A stretch of 64,000 bases of DNA from CAISKJ01 sp046351555 (GTDB lineage: Bacteria; Myxococcota_A; Polyangia; Polyangiales; Ga0077539): assembly GCA_046351555.1 (NCBI GenBank), contig JAXLYI010000013.1, positions 62,001-126,000 on the forward strand, written 5' to 3'. Of the stretch, positions 52,365 through 61,414 are shown piece after piece; within the stretch, counting starts at the first letter, position 1; each line of letters starts with the position of its first letter. The translations under genes and the position numbers were made by a program. Under the pieces are notes generated by a model that saw only the letters and a program-made list of their open reading frames with translations, was not told the origin of the DNA and ran no database searches.

Positions 52365-53714
52365 TCACGCGGCGGGGGAAGCGGCGCGCGGCCAGCGGGA
52401 GGCGAGCACCACGGGGACGCCCCGCGACGGCGCCAGGGTGATCGCCCGGCGCACGGGGACCACCGCGGGCCCCGGCGCGGCGCGGAGGTCGGCGCGCGAG
52501 ACCACCGTCGCCAGCACCATCTTCATCTCGTAGAGCGCGAAGGCCATCCCGATGCACCGCCGGATGCCCCCGCCGAAGGGGAACCACTCCTGCGGCGAGG
52601 GCTTCTTCGCGAGGAAGCGCTCGGGCTTGAAGGCCGCGGGCTCGTCCCACACCGCGGGGTCGCGCTGCGTGAGGTACACCGACGGCGTCACCGCCACGCC
52701 CGCCGGGAGGTCGAGGCCCGCGAGGCGCATCGGGCGCTGGAGCACGCGGCCCACCAGCGGGATCACCGGCCGCAGCCGGAGGGCCTCGCGGATCACCGCG
52801 TCGAGGTACTCGAGCCTCGCGATGCGCTCGGGCGTCAGGCCCCCGGGGGCGCGCTGCGCGTCGAGCACCTCGGCCAGCAGCCTGCCCCGCGCCCGCGCGT
52901 CGCCGAGCAGCAGGTGGATCGCCCACGCGAGCGACGTCGCGGTGGTCTCGTGGCCCGCGACCAGCAGCGTCACGAGCTGGTCGCGGAGGTCCTCTTCGGT
53001 GAGGGCCTCGCCGGCCTCGTCGCGCGCGTCGACCAGCAGCGAGAGGATGTCGGTGCGGCCGGCGGTCCCTTCGGCGCGGCGCCGGCGGATGTGGGCGAGG
53101 ACGCGCGCGTCGGCCGCCTCGGCCTTGCGGAGGTAGCGGCCCCAGGGCGACCAGGGCCCGAGGTCGCGCTGCACCGCGGGGATGAGCAGCGGCGGCCACG
53201 TGGCGACCTTCATCACGTCCTCGAGCACCGCGCCCACGCCGTCGTCGCCGTCGAGCCCGAACACCGTCTTGAGGATCACCTCCAGCGTGATCCGCTGCAT
53301 CGGCTGGTGGACGGGGAAGGCCGCGCCGACGGGCCAGGCGTCGACGGCGCGGTGGGTGGCCTCGACCATGTCGCGCCCGTAGGCCTGCATCCGCTCGCCG
53401 TGGAAGGGCGGCATCAGCAGCTTGCGCATCCGCATGTGCTCGGGCCCGTCGAGCAGGATGACCGAGCGGGCGCCGAGGAAGGGGGCGAGCGGCCCGGCGA
53501 CCTCGCCGGCGTGGAGCTCATCGCCGTGCGCCGCGAACACCTCGCGGACGTGCTCGGGGTTGGTGACCACCACGAAGGGCGGCGCCCCCGGGATGCGCAT
53601 GGTGAAGGTCTCCCCGTAGCGCGCGCGGCACGACTCGAGGAAGGGGAAGGGCGCGCGGAGCCAGCGCAAGAGCTGGAGGGGTGCACCCTCGGGGGGCCCG
53701 GGCGGGAGCGTCAT
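52365..53714 (-). CDS. cytochrome P450
   Basis: 449 residues, full length. I-helix AGHETTATSLAW with the A-G-x-x-T/T oxygen-activation motif, K-helix EALRLRP (ExxR), PERF-like FKPERFL, and the haem loop FPFGGGIRRC387IG with the Cys ligand. It resembles the CYP102/CYP110/CYP4-like bacterial class that oxidises fatty acids or terpenoids. No ferredoxin or reductase gene is adjacent, so electrons come from elsewhere. The order TerB-like, P450, acyltransferase with gaps of 34-48 bases suggests read-through from upstream. Confidence 0.93.
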   Translation of the reverse strand: MTLPPGPPEGAPLQLLRWLRAPFPFLESCRARYGETFTMRIPGAPPFVVVTNPEHVREVFAAHGDELHAGEVAGPLAPFLGARSVILLDGPEHMRMRKLLMPPFHGERMQAYGRDMVEATHRAVDAWPVGAAFPVHQPMQRITLEVILKTVFGLDGDDGVGAVLEDVMKVATWPPLLIPAVQRDLGPWSPWGRYLRKAEAADARVLAHIRRRRAEGTAGRTDILSLLVDARDEAGEALTEEDLRDQLVTLLVAGHETTATSLAWAIHLLLGDARARGRLLAEVLDAQRAPGGLTPERIARLEYLDAVIREALRLRPVIPLVGRVLQRPMRLAGLDLPAGVAVTPSVYLTQRDPAVWDEPAAFKPERFLAKKPSPQEWFPFGGGIRRCIGMAFALYEMKMVLATVVSRADLRAAPGPAVVPVRRAITLAPSRGVPVVLASRWPRAASPAA

Positions 53715-53762
53715 GGCGGCGCGATCATGGGGGCGGCGCCGCCGCGCTTCAACGGCGAAGCG

Positions 53763-54230
53763 CTACGACTTCTCGGCGAGCATCGACGAGATGTGCGCCG
53801 CGCGCTCGTCGGAGATGTGGAGCTCCTTCTGGAGCATCTCCAGGAGCTCCTGCTCCTCGTCGACCACCTCGTCGTCGAAGAGGACGAAGAGCGTGGCGAG
53901 GGCGAAGGCCTCCTCGCGGGTCTCGGCGTCGGGGCCGATCGCCTTGGCGATGGCGCGGACGCGCGCGGGGATGCCCTCGGCGGCGACCTTGAGCGCGATG
54001 GACTCGACCATGCGCCCGAGCTCGTCGTTGTCGAGGTGCTCGAAGCCCGGGGTCGCGAGGATCTGCGTCGCGAGCGCGCGCGCCTCGCCCGAGGCCAGCT
54101 CGCCGTCGATGCACGCGGCGATGGTGGCGACCTCGACGAGGGCGTCGAGGGCGGCCTGGGAGGGCTTCTTGCGGTCGGCCTGGGGCGCGGGCGGGAGGAG
54201 GCTCGTTCGCTTGCGGTTCTTGCGCTTCAT
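53763..54230 (-). CDS. TerB-like helical protein
   Basis: 155 residues. A basic N-terminus (KRKNRKR) precedes an all-helical domain with acidic turns: ALVEVATIAACIDGELASGEARALATQIL, then FVLFDDEVVDEEQELLEMLQKELHISDE. The D-G-E-L-x-x-x-E pattern repeated twice is that of the TerB tellurite-resistance fold (DUF533/COG3793-like), which is thought to bind metal ions. It lies 37 bases downstream of the TerC gene on the same strand, supporting joint action in metal or membrane stress. Confidence 0.75.
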   Translation of the reverse strand: MKRKNRKRTSLLPPAPQADRKKPSQAALDALVEVATIAACIDGELASGEARALATQILATPGFEHLDNDELGRMVESIALKVAAEGIPARVRAIAKAIGPDAETREEAFALATLFVLFDDEVVDEEQELLEMLQKELHISDERAAHISSMLAEKS

Positions 54231-54267
54231 GGTGGGGTGCGTCGGTGCGGGGTGGGGGGCGGGGAGG

Positions 54268-55326
54268 TCAGTCGGCGTCGCCCTTCTCGGCGGCGGCCTC
54301 GGGCTCGGCGGGCTGGTTGCGGGAGGCGATGAGGGAGGCGACGATGCCGGCGGCGAGGATGGCGCCGATGATGATGGAGCTCTGCTCGGGCGTGGGCTCC
54401 CAGAGCGGCCAGTGGAGGAAGCCGCGGAGCGCGTGGGCGAGGAGCTTGTAGGTGATGAAGAAGAGCAGGACGGCGACGGCCTTCTCCAGGTGGACGAGCA
54501 CGCGGCTCATCGCCTCGATGACGAAGTAGAGCGAGCGCAGGCCGAGGATGGCGAACACCATCGCCGAGTAGATGAGCAGGGGCTCGTGGGTGACGGCGAT
54601 GACGACGGGCACCGAGTCGAAGGAGAACATCACGTCCGACCACTCGATGACGACGAGGCACACGAGGGCGGGCGTCATGAAGCGGAGCGCGGTGGGGTGC
54701 GAGGGCTTGGCGTCGGGGTCGCCCTTCATCAGCTCCTCGACGCGGGCGCGGGAGACGAAGAAGTGCCGGCCGTCGAGGCCCGGGTAGAGCGGGAAGAGCC
54801 GCTTGAACACCTTCACCGGCAGGAGCGCGTCGTAGTCGGGCTCGTCGTCGTCGTCGTCGCCGCCGCGCACCATCTGGAGCGCCGCGTAGCCGACGAAGCC
54901 CGCGAAGACGAGGTCGGCCCAGAGACCGAAGAGGTGCAGCGCGGCGCCGCCGACGGTGACGAAGATCAGCCGGAAGACGAGGGCGCCGAGGATGCCGTAG
55001 TAGAGGATCCGGTGCTGGAGCGCCGAGCGGATGCCGAAGGCGCGGAAGATGGCGATGAACACCATCAGGTTGTCGAGGGAGAGGGACTTCTCGAGGATCC
55101 ACCCGGAGAGGAAGAGGCTGGCCTTGGCGGGCGAGCGGGTGACCGCGAGGTAGCCCGCGAAGCACAGCGAGAGGCACACCCAGAAGAGCGACCAGAGGGC
55201 GGCGTTGCGGAAGGAGATGTCCTCGCCGCGGCGGTGGAGGAAGAGGTCGAGGTAGATCGACCCGGCCACGGTGACCGAGAAGAGCCCAATGATGTCGAGG
55301 TTCTGGAGGAGAAAGGCTGTGCCCAT
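54268..55326 (-). CDS. TerC-family integral membrane protein
   Basis: 352 residues with seven to nine TM helices. Diagnostic blocks: GWILEKSLSLDNLMVFIAIF with the conserved E...LDN, and SDVMFSFDSVPVVIAVTHEP with the second acidic TM motif. The middle cytoplasmic loop carries an acidic run (DDDDDEPDYDALLP). TerC/Alx/MntY proteins are linked to tellurite resistance and to manganese export or metallation of exported proteins. The C-terminus is charged. A candidate sigma-70-like promoter lies 41-68 bases upstream; I see no yybP-ykoY manganese riboswitch in the short leader. Confidence 0.92.
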   Translation of the reverse strand: MGTAFLLQNLDIIGLFSVTVAGSIYLDLFLHRRGEDISFRNAALWSLFWVCLSLCFAGYLAVTRSPAKASLFLSGWILEKSLSLDNLMVFIAIFRAFGIRSALQHRILYYGILGALVFRLIFVTVGGAALHLFGLWADLVFAGFVGYAALQMVRGGDDDDDEPDYDALLPVKVFKRLFPLYPGLDGRHFFVSRARVEELMKGDPDAKPSHPTALRFMTPALVCLVVIEWSDVMFSFDSVPVVIAVTHEPLLIYSAMVFAILGLRSLYFVIEAMSRVLVHLEKAVAVLLFFITYKLLAHALRGFLHWPLWEPTPEQSSIIIGAILAAGIVASLIASRNQPAEPEAAAEKGDAD

Positions 55327-55366
55327 GCGTGCTCCCGGCCGGCGCCCACCTACGCAGGCCGCGCGG

Positions 55367-55394
55367 AAGGTAGACGAATGTGCGCCGCGGTCAA
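55367..55394 (-). promoter_or_regulatory. candidate promoter for the TerC-TerB genes
   Basis: On the minus strand TTGACC (55394-55389) and TACCTT (55372-55367) are separated by 16 bases, close to sigma-70 -35 and -10 boxes. It is 41 bases upstream of the TerC start. In DNA this GC-rich such matches are rare, but no data support it. Confidence 0.35.
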
Positions 55395-55401
55395 CCCCCC
55401 G

Positions 55402-56388
55402 TCACGACTCGCCCGCCCACGGCGCCGCGAAGGCCGCGCGGGCGGCGTCGATCCGCGGCCCCTCCGCGCGCCCGAGGGCGATCATGAGCTTGGCGACCGC
55501 GGCCTCGGCGGTCATCGTGCCCGCGCCCACCGCGCCCGCGCGCGCCCCGGCGGCGCCGCCCTCGTAGCGGGAGAGGTCGACCGCGCCGCGCGCGCACTGG
55601 CTGACGATGACCACGGGGACGTCCCTCCGCGCGGCCTCCTCCATCACGGGGAGGAGGGAGTTCTCGAGGTGGGGGATGTTGCCGGCGCCGTAGGCCTCGA
55701 GCACGACGCCCCGCACGCCCGCCCGCAGCGCGCCGCGCAGGAGCCGCGGGTCGAGCCCGGGGAAGACCCGCAGCGCGAGCACCCGCGGCTCGAGGCGCGC
55801 GTCGAAGGCCGTGGGGGCTCGCTTCGGGAGCACGTGCGGGGCGATCTCGACGGTGACCCCGAGCTCGGCGAGGGCACCGCAGCCGGGCGAGCCGAAGGCG
55901 GTCATCGCCCAGGCGTCGAGCTTCACCGCGCGGCACCCGCGGAGGAGCTTCGAGCCGAACGCGATGCCCACCTCGGGGACGGGCATCGTGGCGAGGAGGC
56001 AGGCGTCGACGAGGTTGGCGCGGGCGTCGGTTCGAACCTCGGCGAGCGGGCGCTGGGCGCCGGTGAAGACCACGGGGCGGTCGAGGCCGGGCAGCAGGAA
56101 GGCCAGCGCGCTCGCGGTGTAGGCCATGGTGTCGGTGCCGTGGATCACCACCACACCGTCGTAGCGCGGGAGCGCCTCGTGGACGACGGCGGCGAGCTCG
56201 ACCCAGTGGTGCGGCTGCATGTCGGCCGAGTCGAGGTTGAAGAGGATGCGGGTCTCGATGTCGCCGACCTTGCGCAGCACGGGGAGCTCCGCGAGCAGGT
56301 CGGAGGTGTAGACCTCGGGGGCGAGCGGCGCGGGCTCGCCGCGCATCATCAGGGTGCCGCCGGTGTGGACGATGAGGACGCGGGCCAT
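55402..56388 (-). CDS. type I/II L-asparaginase family protein
   Basis: 328 residues. Both catalytic Thr motifs are present: HTGGTLMM at residues 8-15 and IHGTDTMAYTASALAFLL near residue 85 (T-D-T). VVFTGAQRPL and GSKLLRGCRAVKLDA, with the active-site Lys, follow in the usual places. It hydrolyses asparagine to aspartate and ammonia. No signal peptide, so cytoplasmic and more like the type I enzymes. The ATG is 9 bases after the stop of the upstream epimerase-like gene, so the two are in one operon. Confidence 0.92.
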   Translation of the reverse strand: MARVLIVHTGGTLMMRGEPAPLAPEVYTSDLLAELPVLRKVGDIETRILFNLDSADMQPHHWVELAAVVHEALPRYDGVVVIHGTDTMAYTASALAFLLPGLDRPVVFTGAQRPLAEVRTDARANLVDACLLATMPVPEVGIAFGSKLLRGCRAVKLDAWAMTAFGSPGCGALAELGVTVEIAPHVLPKRAPTAFDARLEPRVLALRVFPGLDPRLLRGALRAGVRGVVLEAYGAGNIPHLENSLLPVMEEAARRDVPVVIVSQCARGAVDLSRYEGGAAGARAGAVGAGTMTAEAAVAKLMIALGRAEGPRIDAARAAFAAPWAGES

Positions 56389-56396
56389 GGTGGGGT

Positions 56397-57362
56397 TCAG
56401 AGCACGTCGTCGACGGCGCGGACGGTGGCGGCGAGCGAGTGGCGGGGCGCGTAGCCCATGAGCTCGCGGGCGCGGCGGTCGTCGACCATGCAGACGTAGC
56501 GGATGTGGTCGAGCTCGGGCGCGGGGAAGCTCGAGAGGCGGTAGCGGAAGAGCCCGCGGAGCATCGCGGCGCCGAGGGTGTGGGGCACCGGGAGGATCGG
56601 GCGGCCGAGGAGCTTGACGAGGTGGTGGAGCGGCGCGGGCTCGGGGCCGGCGAGGTTGAAGATGCCGCGGACGCCGGGGCGGAGCGCGAGTTCGACGGCG
56701 CGGGCGACGTCGTGCTGGTGGATCACCTGCACCATCGGGTCGAAGCCCATGAGCGTGGGGACGACGGGGAGGCGGAGGTAGTTGCTCGGCGCATTGCGCA
56801 CGCTGCCGAGGATGTGCGTCGGGCGGAGGATGACGGTCTCGGTGTCGGGGTGCCGCCAGAAGAAGCTCTGGGCGAGCATGTCGATCTCGATGAGGTCGCG
56901 GATCTCGCTGAAATCCTGGCTGCCGAGCAGCGGCGACTCCTCGCGGAGGAACTGCGGGTTGTCGGGCCGCGGGCCGTAGATGTTGGCGCTCGACAGGACG
57001 ACGAGCTTCCGCACGCCGTACTGTGCCATGTACTCGAGGATTTTTCCGAAGGCGACGACGTTCCAGGTGTGGTGGTCGCTGGTGGAGGCGCGGGGGTCGT
57101 GCATCACGCCGAGGTGGACGACCGCGCGCACCGCCCCGCCGCGGAAGACGTCGCGCATCTTCTTGCGCCGCAGGTCGAACTGGTGGTGCACCACGTCGCG
57201 CGGCTTGTCGGGGAAGTCCCGCCGGTCGACCCCGATGATGTCGTGGCTGCGGTGGAGCACACGGCAGACGTGCTTGCCGAGGCGCCCGACGATGCCCGTG
57301 ATCACCACCGCCCCGTCGGGCCGCGCGGCGGCCGTAGCGTCGGGTGTGCCCTGGGCCGTCAC
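56397..57362 (-). CDS. NAD-dependent epimerase/dehydratase-like protein lacking YxxxK
   Basis: 321 residues from GTG 57362 (CGAGG upstream). Rossmann loop VVITGIVGRLGKHVCRVL (G-x-x-G-x-x-G), D-R-R after strand 2, and SSANIYGPRPDNPQF like extended SDR sugar-nucleotide enzymes. Where the catalytic Tyr-x-x-x-Lys should be, the sequence reads RDLIEIDMLAQ, so the usual proton-transfer pair is missing. It may be a non-catalytic NAD(P)-binding or lipid-linked protein. The longer frame upstream has no sensible N-terminus. It is divergent from the kinase gene. Confidence 0.82.
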   Translation of the reverse strand: MTAQGTPDATAAARPDGAVVITGIVGRLGKHVCRVLHRSHDIIGVDRRDFPDKPRDVVHHQFDLRRKKMRDVFRGGAVRAVVHLGVMHDPRASTSDHHTWNVVAFGKILEYMAQYGVRKLVVLSSANIYGPRPDNPQFLREESPLLGSQDFSEIRDLIEIDMLAQSFFWRHPDTETVILRPTHILGSVRNAPSNYLRLPVVPTLMGFDPMVQVIHQHDVARAVELALRPGVRGIFNLAGPEPAPLHHLVKLLGRPILPVPHTLGAAMLRGLFRYRLSSFPAPELDHIRYVCMVDDRRARELMGYAPRHSLAATVRAVDDVL

Positions 57363-57562
57363 CGGAGCCTCGCGGCGCGCGGCGGGGTGCGAGAGACAGA
57401 ACGCATGGCCGCGACGGTACCCCAGCGCACACCCCGTGCGGAACCCTCGACGCGCCCGGGCTTTCCCTCGCCCGCCGCCCAGAAACAGGCATAGACTCCC
57501 GCGCATCCCTCCTCGCGATGGCCCCAAAAGCCTCCGGGAAGCGGCGAAACGAAGGCCCCGCG

Positions 57563-59722
57563 ATGAGCGCCTCGATGCACCCGACCGGAGCGAACGACAG
57601 CGGCCCCGACCCGCTCGTGGGCACCGTGCTGGCGGGCCGCTACCGCGTCGAGGAGCTCCTGGGCACCGGCGGGATGGGGAAGATCTACCGGGCGGAGCAG
57701 GTGCCGCTCGGGCGCCGGGTGGCGATCAAGGTCCGCAGCGTGAAGCAGTCCGCGGCGCGCGACAACCTCCAGGCGCAGAAGCGCTTCCTGCTCGAGGCGA
57801 GCATTCTTTCACGGCTCCAGCACCCCAACATCGTGACGGTGTTCGACTACGGGCGCCTCGAGGGCGAGGACGACGCCTGGTACATGGTGATGGAGTTCCT
57901 CGCCGGGGAGACGCTGCACCGGCGGCTGCGGGGGGCGGGGGTTCTGCTGGCCGAGGAGCTCCTCCCGATCGCGCGCCAGGCCGCGCGGGGCCTGCGCGAG
58001 GCGCACCGCAACGGGGTCGTGCACCGCGACCTCAAGCCCTCCAACGTGATGCTCGTGCCCGACGAGGACGGCGAGGTGGCGAAGCTCGTCGACTTCGGGC
58101 TCGTGAAGGTGCTCGCCGACGGCGCCGAGGAGCTCACCCGCGAGGGCGTCTTCCTCGGCTCGCCGCGGTACATGTCCCCCGAGCAGATCGCCCACGGCCG
58201 CGTCGACCACCGCACCGACATCTACTCGCTCGGCGTCACGCTCTACGAGTGCCTCTGCGGCCGCGTCCCCTTCGAAGCCGAGAGCTCGATCCAGACGCTG
58301 ATCGCGCACATGCAGAACCCGCCGCCCTCGATGGCGGAGCGCAACCCCGACGTCGCCGTCCACCCCGCGCTCGAGGCCCTGGTGCTTCGGTGCCTGGAGA
58401 AGGCGCCGCAGCGCCGGCCCGCGACGATGGACGACTTCCTCGACGAGCTCCGCGCGTGCGAGGTCGAGATGGGCCTCGCGCCCTCGTTCGCGACGCCGCA
58501 CCCCTCGGGCCTCCAGCTCCAGCCGGGCTACGCCACGTCGGCGCCGCCGCCCGCGCCCCGCGCGAGCCACCTGCGCGCACCCACGATGCCGGGTGCGCCG
58601 CGCCCCTTCCCCTACTCCGAGGCGTCGATCCCGCGCCCCGCCTCGCTGCGCCCCGAAGCCCCCCGCACGCCCTCGCTGCGCCCCGAGCCCCCTCGCCCGC
58701 CCTCGCTGCGCCCCGAACCCCCGCCGCTGCCCGCGGAGGCCGACGACGACGTCCACGACGACGCGCCCGACCCCGATGCCGAGCCCGCGCCCGACCCGAT
58801 GTCGGACGCCTCCTTCGCCGCGCTCCCCCTGCCGCGGCCGGCGCCGCCTCCGCCCCCGCGGCCGGAGCCCTCGCAACGCGGGATCCTCTACGCGCTGATG
58901 GCGCTCACGGTGGTTCTGAGCCTCGTGGCGGTGTGGCTCGCGGTGCGCCCGTCGCCCGCGCCGCCCGTCGCGCAGGCAGCGCCCGCGCCCGCGCCCGCCC
59001 TGCCTGCGACCTACGAGCTCACGGTGGAGGCCGATCCCGAGGGCGCGCAGGTGTTCGAGGGGAGCGCGCTGCTCGGCGCCGCGCCGCTCACGCTGACGGT
59101 GGACAACCCGGTGGTGACGACGCGCCCGCGGCAGCTCCAGGTGCGACGCGAAGGGCACCTGCCCGTGGTGGTGTCGGTGGGCCCTTCGACGCTCGCCCGC
59201 TCGCGCATTGCGGTTCGGTTGACGCCGGAGCCGCCGCGCCCGGCCCCCGCGCCGCCGCCCGAGCCCGCGAGCTACACCCTGCTCGTGTCGAGCCCGGTCG
59301 CCTTCGCGCAGGTGTACGAGAACAACGTCCGCCTCGGCACGACGCCGCTGCGCGTGGAGGTCAACAACGCGTCGGTGCGCGCGCACCCGCGGCGCTTCGA
59401 GGTGCGGCGCATCGGGTTCGAACCGTACTCGTTCGAGGTGGGCCCGGCGTCGGCGCCGACGCTCGTCGAGGCGCGCCTGCAGGAGCTGCCGCCGCGCATC
59501 GTGGTGACGCGGCCCGCGGTGGTGGTGACGAGGCCCGCGGCGCCGCCTGCGGTGAGACCGGCCGTGGCGGCGCCTGCGGCGAGGCCCGCGCCTGTGCCTG
59601 CGACGAGGCCCGCGACGACACCGCCCGCAGCGAGGCCCGCCCCCGCAGCGAGACCCGCGCCCGCGAGGCCCGCCGCGCGCAACCCCTACGCCGACATCCC
59701 GCTGCTCGCGGCGCCGCGCTGA
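57563..59722 (+). CDS. Hanks-type Ser/Thr protein kinase with two PEGA domains
   Basis: 719 residues from ATG 57563 (GAAGG upstream; ATG 57518 is an alternative). Kinase domain about 25-300: Gly loop LGTGGMGKIYRAE, Lys56 in VAIKV, catalytic HRD156LKPSN, DFGLVK, SPRYMSPEQ. Then a Pro/Arg/Glu-rich juxtamembrane region with SLRPE repeats, one TM (ILYALMALTVVLSLVAVWLAV; about 440-460), and two extracellular PEGA domains (ADPEGAQVFEGSALLG; VAFAQVYENNVRLG), followed by a Pro/Ala-rich tail with VVTRPA repeats. Typical of Myxococcota Pkn kinases that couple envelope state to cytoplasmic phosphorylation. Target unknown. Confidence 0.93.
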   Translation: MSASMHPTGANDSGPDPLVGTVLAGRYRVEELLGTGGMGKIYRAEQVPLGRRVAIKVRSVKQSAARDNLQAQKRFLLEASILSRLQHPNIVTVFDYGRLEGEDDAWYMVMEFLAGETLHRRLRGAGVLLAEELLPIARQAARGLREAHRNGVVHRDLKPSNVMLVPDEDGEVAKLVDFGLVKVLADGAEELTREGVFLGSPRYMSPEQIAHGRVDHRTDIYSLGVTLYECLCGRVPFEAESSIQTLIAHMQNPPPSMAERNPDVAVHPALEALVLRCLEKAPQRRPATMDDFLDELRACEVEMGLAPSFATPHPSGLQLQPGYATSAPPPAPRASHLRAPTMPGAPRPFPYSEASIPRPASLRPEAPRTPSLRPEPPRPPSLRPEPPPLPAEADDDVHDDAPDPDAEPAPDPMSDASFAALPLPRPAPPPPPRPEPSQRGILYALMALTVVLSLVAVWLAVRPSPAPPVAQAAPAPAPALPATYELTVEADPEGAQVFEGSALLGAAPLTLTVDNPVVTTRPRQLQVRREGHLPVVVSVGPSTLARSRIAVRLTPEPPRPAPAPPPEPASYTLLVSSPVAFAQVYENNVRLGTTPLRVEVNNASVRAHPRRFEVRRIGFEPYSFEVGPASAPTLVEARLQELPPRIVVTRPAVVVTRPAAPPAVRPAVAAPAARPAPVPATRPATTPPAARPAPAARPAPARPAARNPYADIPLLAAPR

Positions 59723-59748
59723 CGGGAGCAGTGGCCGCGGGGCAAGCT

Positions 59749-61140
59749 TCAGGGAGCCGCTTCGGGCCCGCATCGCCCGCGAGAGAACCAAGGCCCCCCG
59801 CGCAGGACGATGCGCCCGCCGACGAGGACGTCGTCGAAGCCATCGTCGTCCTCGTCGGCCACCGTCGGGGGTTGCGACGGGGCGAGCGGGACGGGGCACT
59901 CCATCCACGGGAGAGCCTCCGGCGAAGCGCGCCCCATGGACACGAGGGCCACGGCGCCGTCGCCGCGACCTTCGTACGCCGCGAGGTCAGTCGCGCCGTC
60001 GGCGTCGAGGTCGGCCAGCGCGACGGGCCGCGCCACCTCCACCTCCGGGCGCGTCGTCTCCACGCCGAGCGTGCGACGGGGGCGGCCGCCGAACGCGGTG
60101 TACACGAAGTTGTGGGAGACGTAGGCGTACCCCCTGGGGTTCGGCCAGTCGTCGGTCGAGTGCACCGAGCAGAGGAGGTCCGAGAAGCCATCGCCGTCAC
60201 GGTCGCCGGCCGCGCGTGCAGCCTCTTCATGCCGAGGCTGCACGTAGACCCCGGCGTCCCCGGCGGCGAAGACGGTGGCGAATCGCTCTCGCTCGGGGCC
60301 GCCCGCGTAGACCTCCCAGGCGTGCCGGAGCTTGGCGCCGTAGGTCGCCAGGTTGGCGAAGTCGACGTAGCCGTCGCCGGTGAAATCGCCGATGGGTTGC
60401 TGCGTACTGCGCGGCGGGGCCCCGCGGGGAGGGTCGACCGTCCCGTCTCCGTCCTCGTCGCGGAAGGGCTCGCCCGCCATCAGCCCCGCGCCGGGGATCG
60501 CGAACTCGCCCACGAGTTCGTCGCCCGTCGGCGGGCCCTCGAGCGGCACGACGCGCCAGAAGTGAACGCCCGGCGGCAGCGGCTCGGGCGACCGCATGGC
60601 GGGCGCGGTCATCACCCACGACGCCTCGACGCGTTCGCAGTTCCGCGCCGTGCAGACCTGCACGCGCGCGGGCCTGCGCGCGTCGGGCGGCGCCCAGCGG
60701 AACCACGGCCTCCGGCTCGTCGTCACGAATCCGGTGAGCGGGGTGCGGAGCTCGCGCTGGACGATCGGGGGCTCGTTGCCCACGCACCTGCCGTCCACGC
60801 AGCTCATACGCTCGGCGCACGACCACTCGCAGATGCCGCAGTGGCGCACGTCAGCGCGGAGGTCGACGCACGCCCCGTCGCAGACGGACAAGGTGCCGGG
60901 GCACCGCGCGCAGCTTCCTTCCCGGCAGAGGCTGTTGGTCGGGCAGGCGTGGCTACAGCGGCCGCAGTTGCGGGGGTCGTTGTTGAAGTCGATGCACCCC
61001 GTCCACGGCTGGCACCGCGCGCTGCCGGCGGGACATGCCGGGGTGGGCGTTGTGTCCGGCGACTCCGTGCCGCCGCCGGAGAGGCACCCGGAGAGCGTGA
61101 GAGCAGCGAAGAATTGCCCGACGCGGCGCGTGCCTCCCAT
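59749..61140 (-). CDS. Cys-rich FG-GAP/VCBS lipoprotein
   Basis: 463 residues. Lipobox TLSGC17, then a Cys-rich part with two repeats of the form C-x-x-x-C-x-D-x-x-x-D-x-x-N/H-C-G-x-C (FNNDPRNCGRCSHAC, LRADVRHCGICEWSC), a pattern frequent in Myxococcota surface lipoproteins. Residues about 140-220 form a fibronectin-like domain (WFRWAPPDA...GVHFWRVVPL). The rest holds several Ca-binding D-x-D-G-x-x-D motifs (DEDGDGTVD, DFTGDGYVDF, DRDGDGFSD, DLDADGATD, DEDDDGFDD), the FG-GAP/VCBS propeller of integrin-like proteins. Likely adhesive or structural. ATG 61140 begins the signal peptide. Confidence 0.85.
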   Translation of the reverse strand: MGGTRRVGQFFAALTLSGCLSGGGTESPDTTPTPACPAGSARCQPWTGCIDFNNDPRNCGRCSHACPTNSLCREGSCARCPGTLSVCDGACVDLRADVRHCGICEWSCAERMSCVDGRCVGNEPPIVQRELRTPLTGFVTTSRRPWFRWAPPDARRPARVQVCTARNCERVEASWVMTAPAMRSPEPLPPGVHFWRVVPLEGPPTGDELVGEFAIPGAGLMAGEPFRDEDGDGTVDPPRGAPPRSTQQPIGDFTGDGYVDFANLATYGAKLRHAWEVYAGGPERERFATVFAAGDAGVYVQPRHEEAARAAGDRDGDGFSDLLCSVHSTDDWPNPRGYAYVSHNFVYTAFGGRPRRTLGVETTRPEVEVARPVALADLDADGATDLAAYEGRGDGAVALVSMGRASPEALPWMECPVPLAPSQPPTVADEDDDGFDDVLVGGRIVLRGGPWFSRGRCGPEAAP

Positions 61141-61414
61141 GGCGACGACGGTTGCGCGCGGCCGCGCGGGCATTCACCCGCGCCCCCACATCCGCTGGGC
61201 GGGAGGAGCGCCGGATCTCGGCGGCCGTGCTCGTCAGACGACCCGCTTCCACGGCGTCGCCTCGTTGGGCGCCGGCGCGGTCTGGCCCTTCGAAGCGACC
61301 GATGAGTCCTTCGGTGTCACCGCGCCGTACCGCGGGCCGCCGAGGGGCGTCATCACGCCGCCGACGGGGGCGGGTGGGTCCGTGCACGACGTCGAGCGGC
61401 GGTGTCTGGAGGCG

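Noticed and set aside
55326..55400. A yybP-ykoY manganese riboswitch upstream of TerC
   Set aside because: The leader is only about 75 bases and shows none of the paired elements or conserved loops of that riboswitch.
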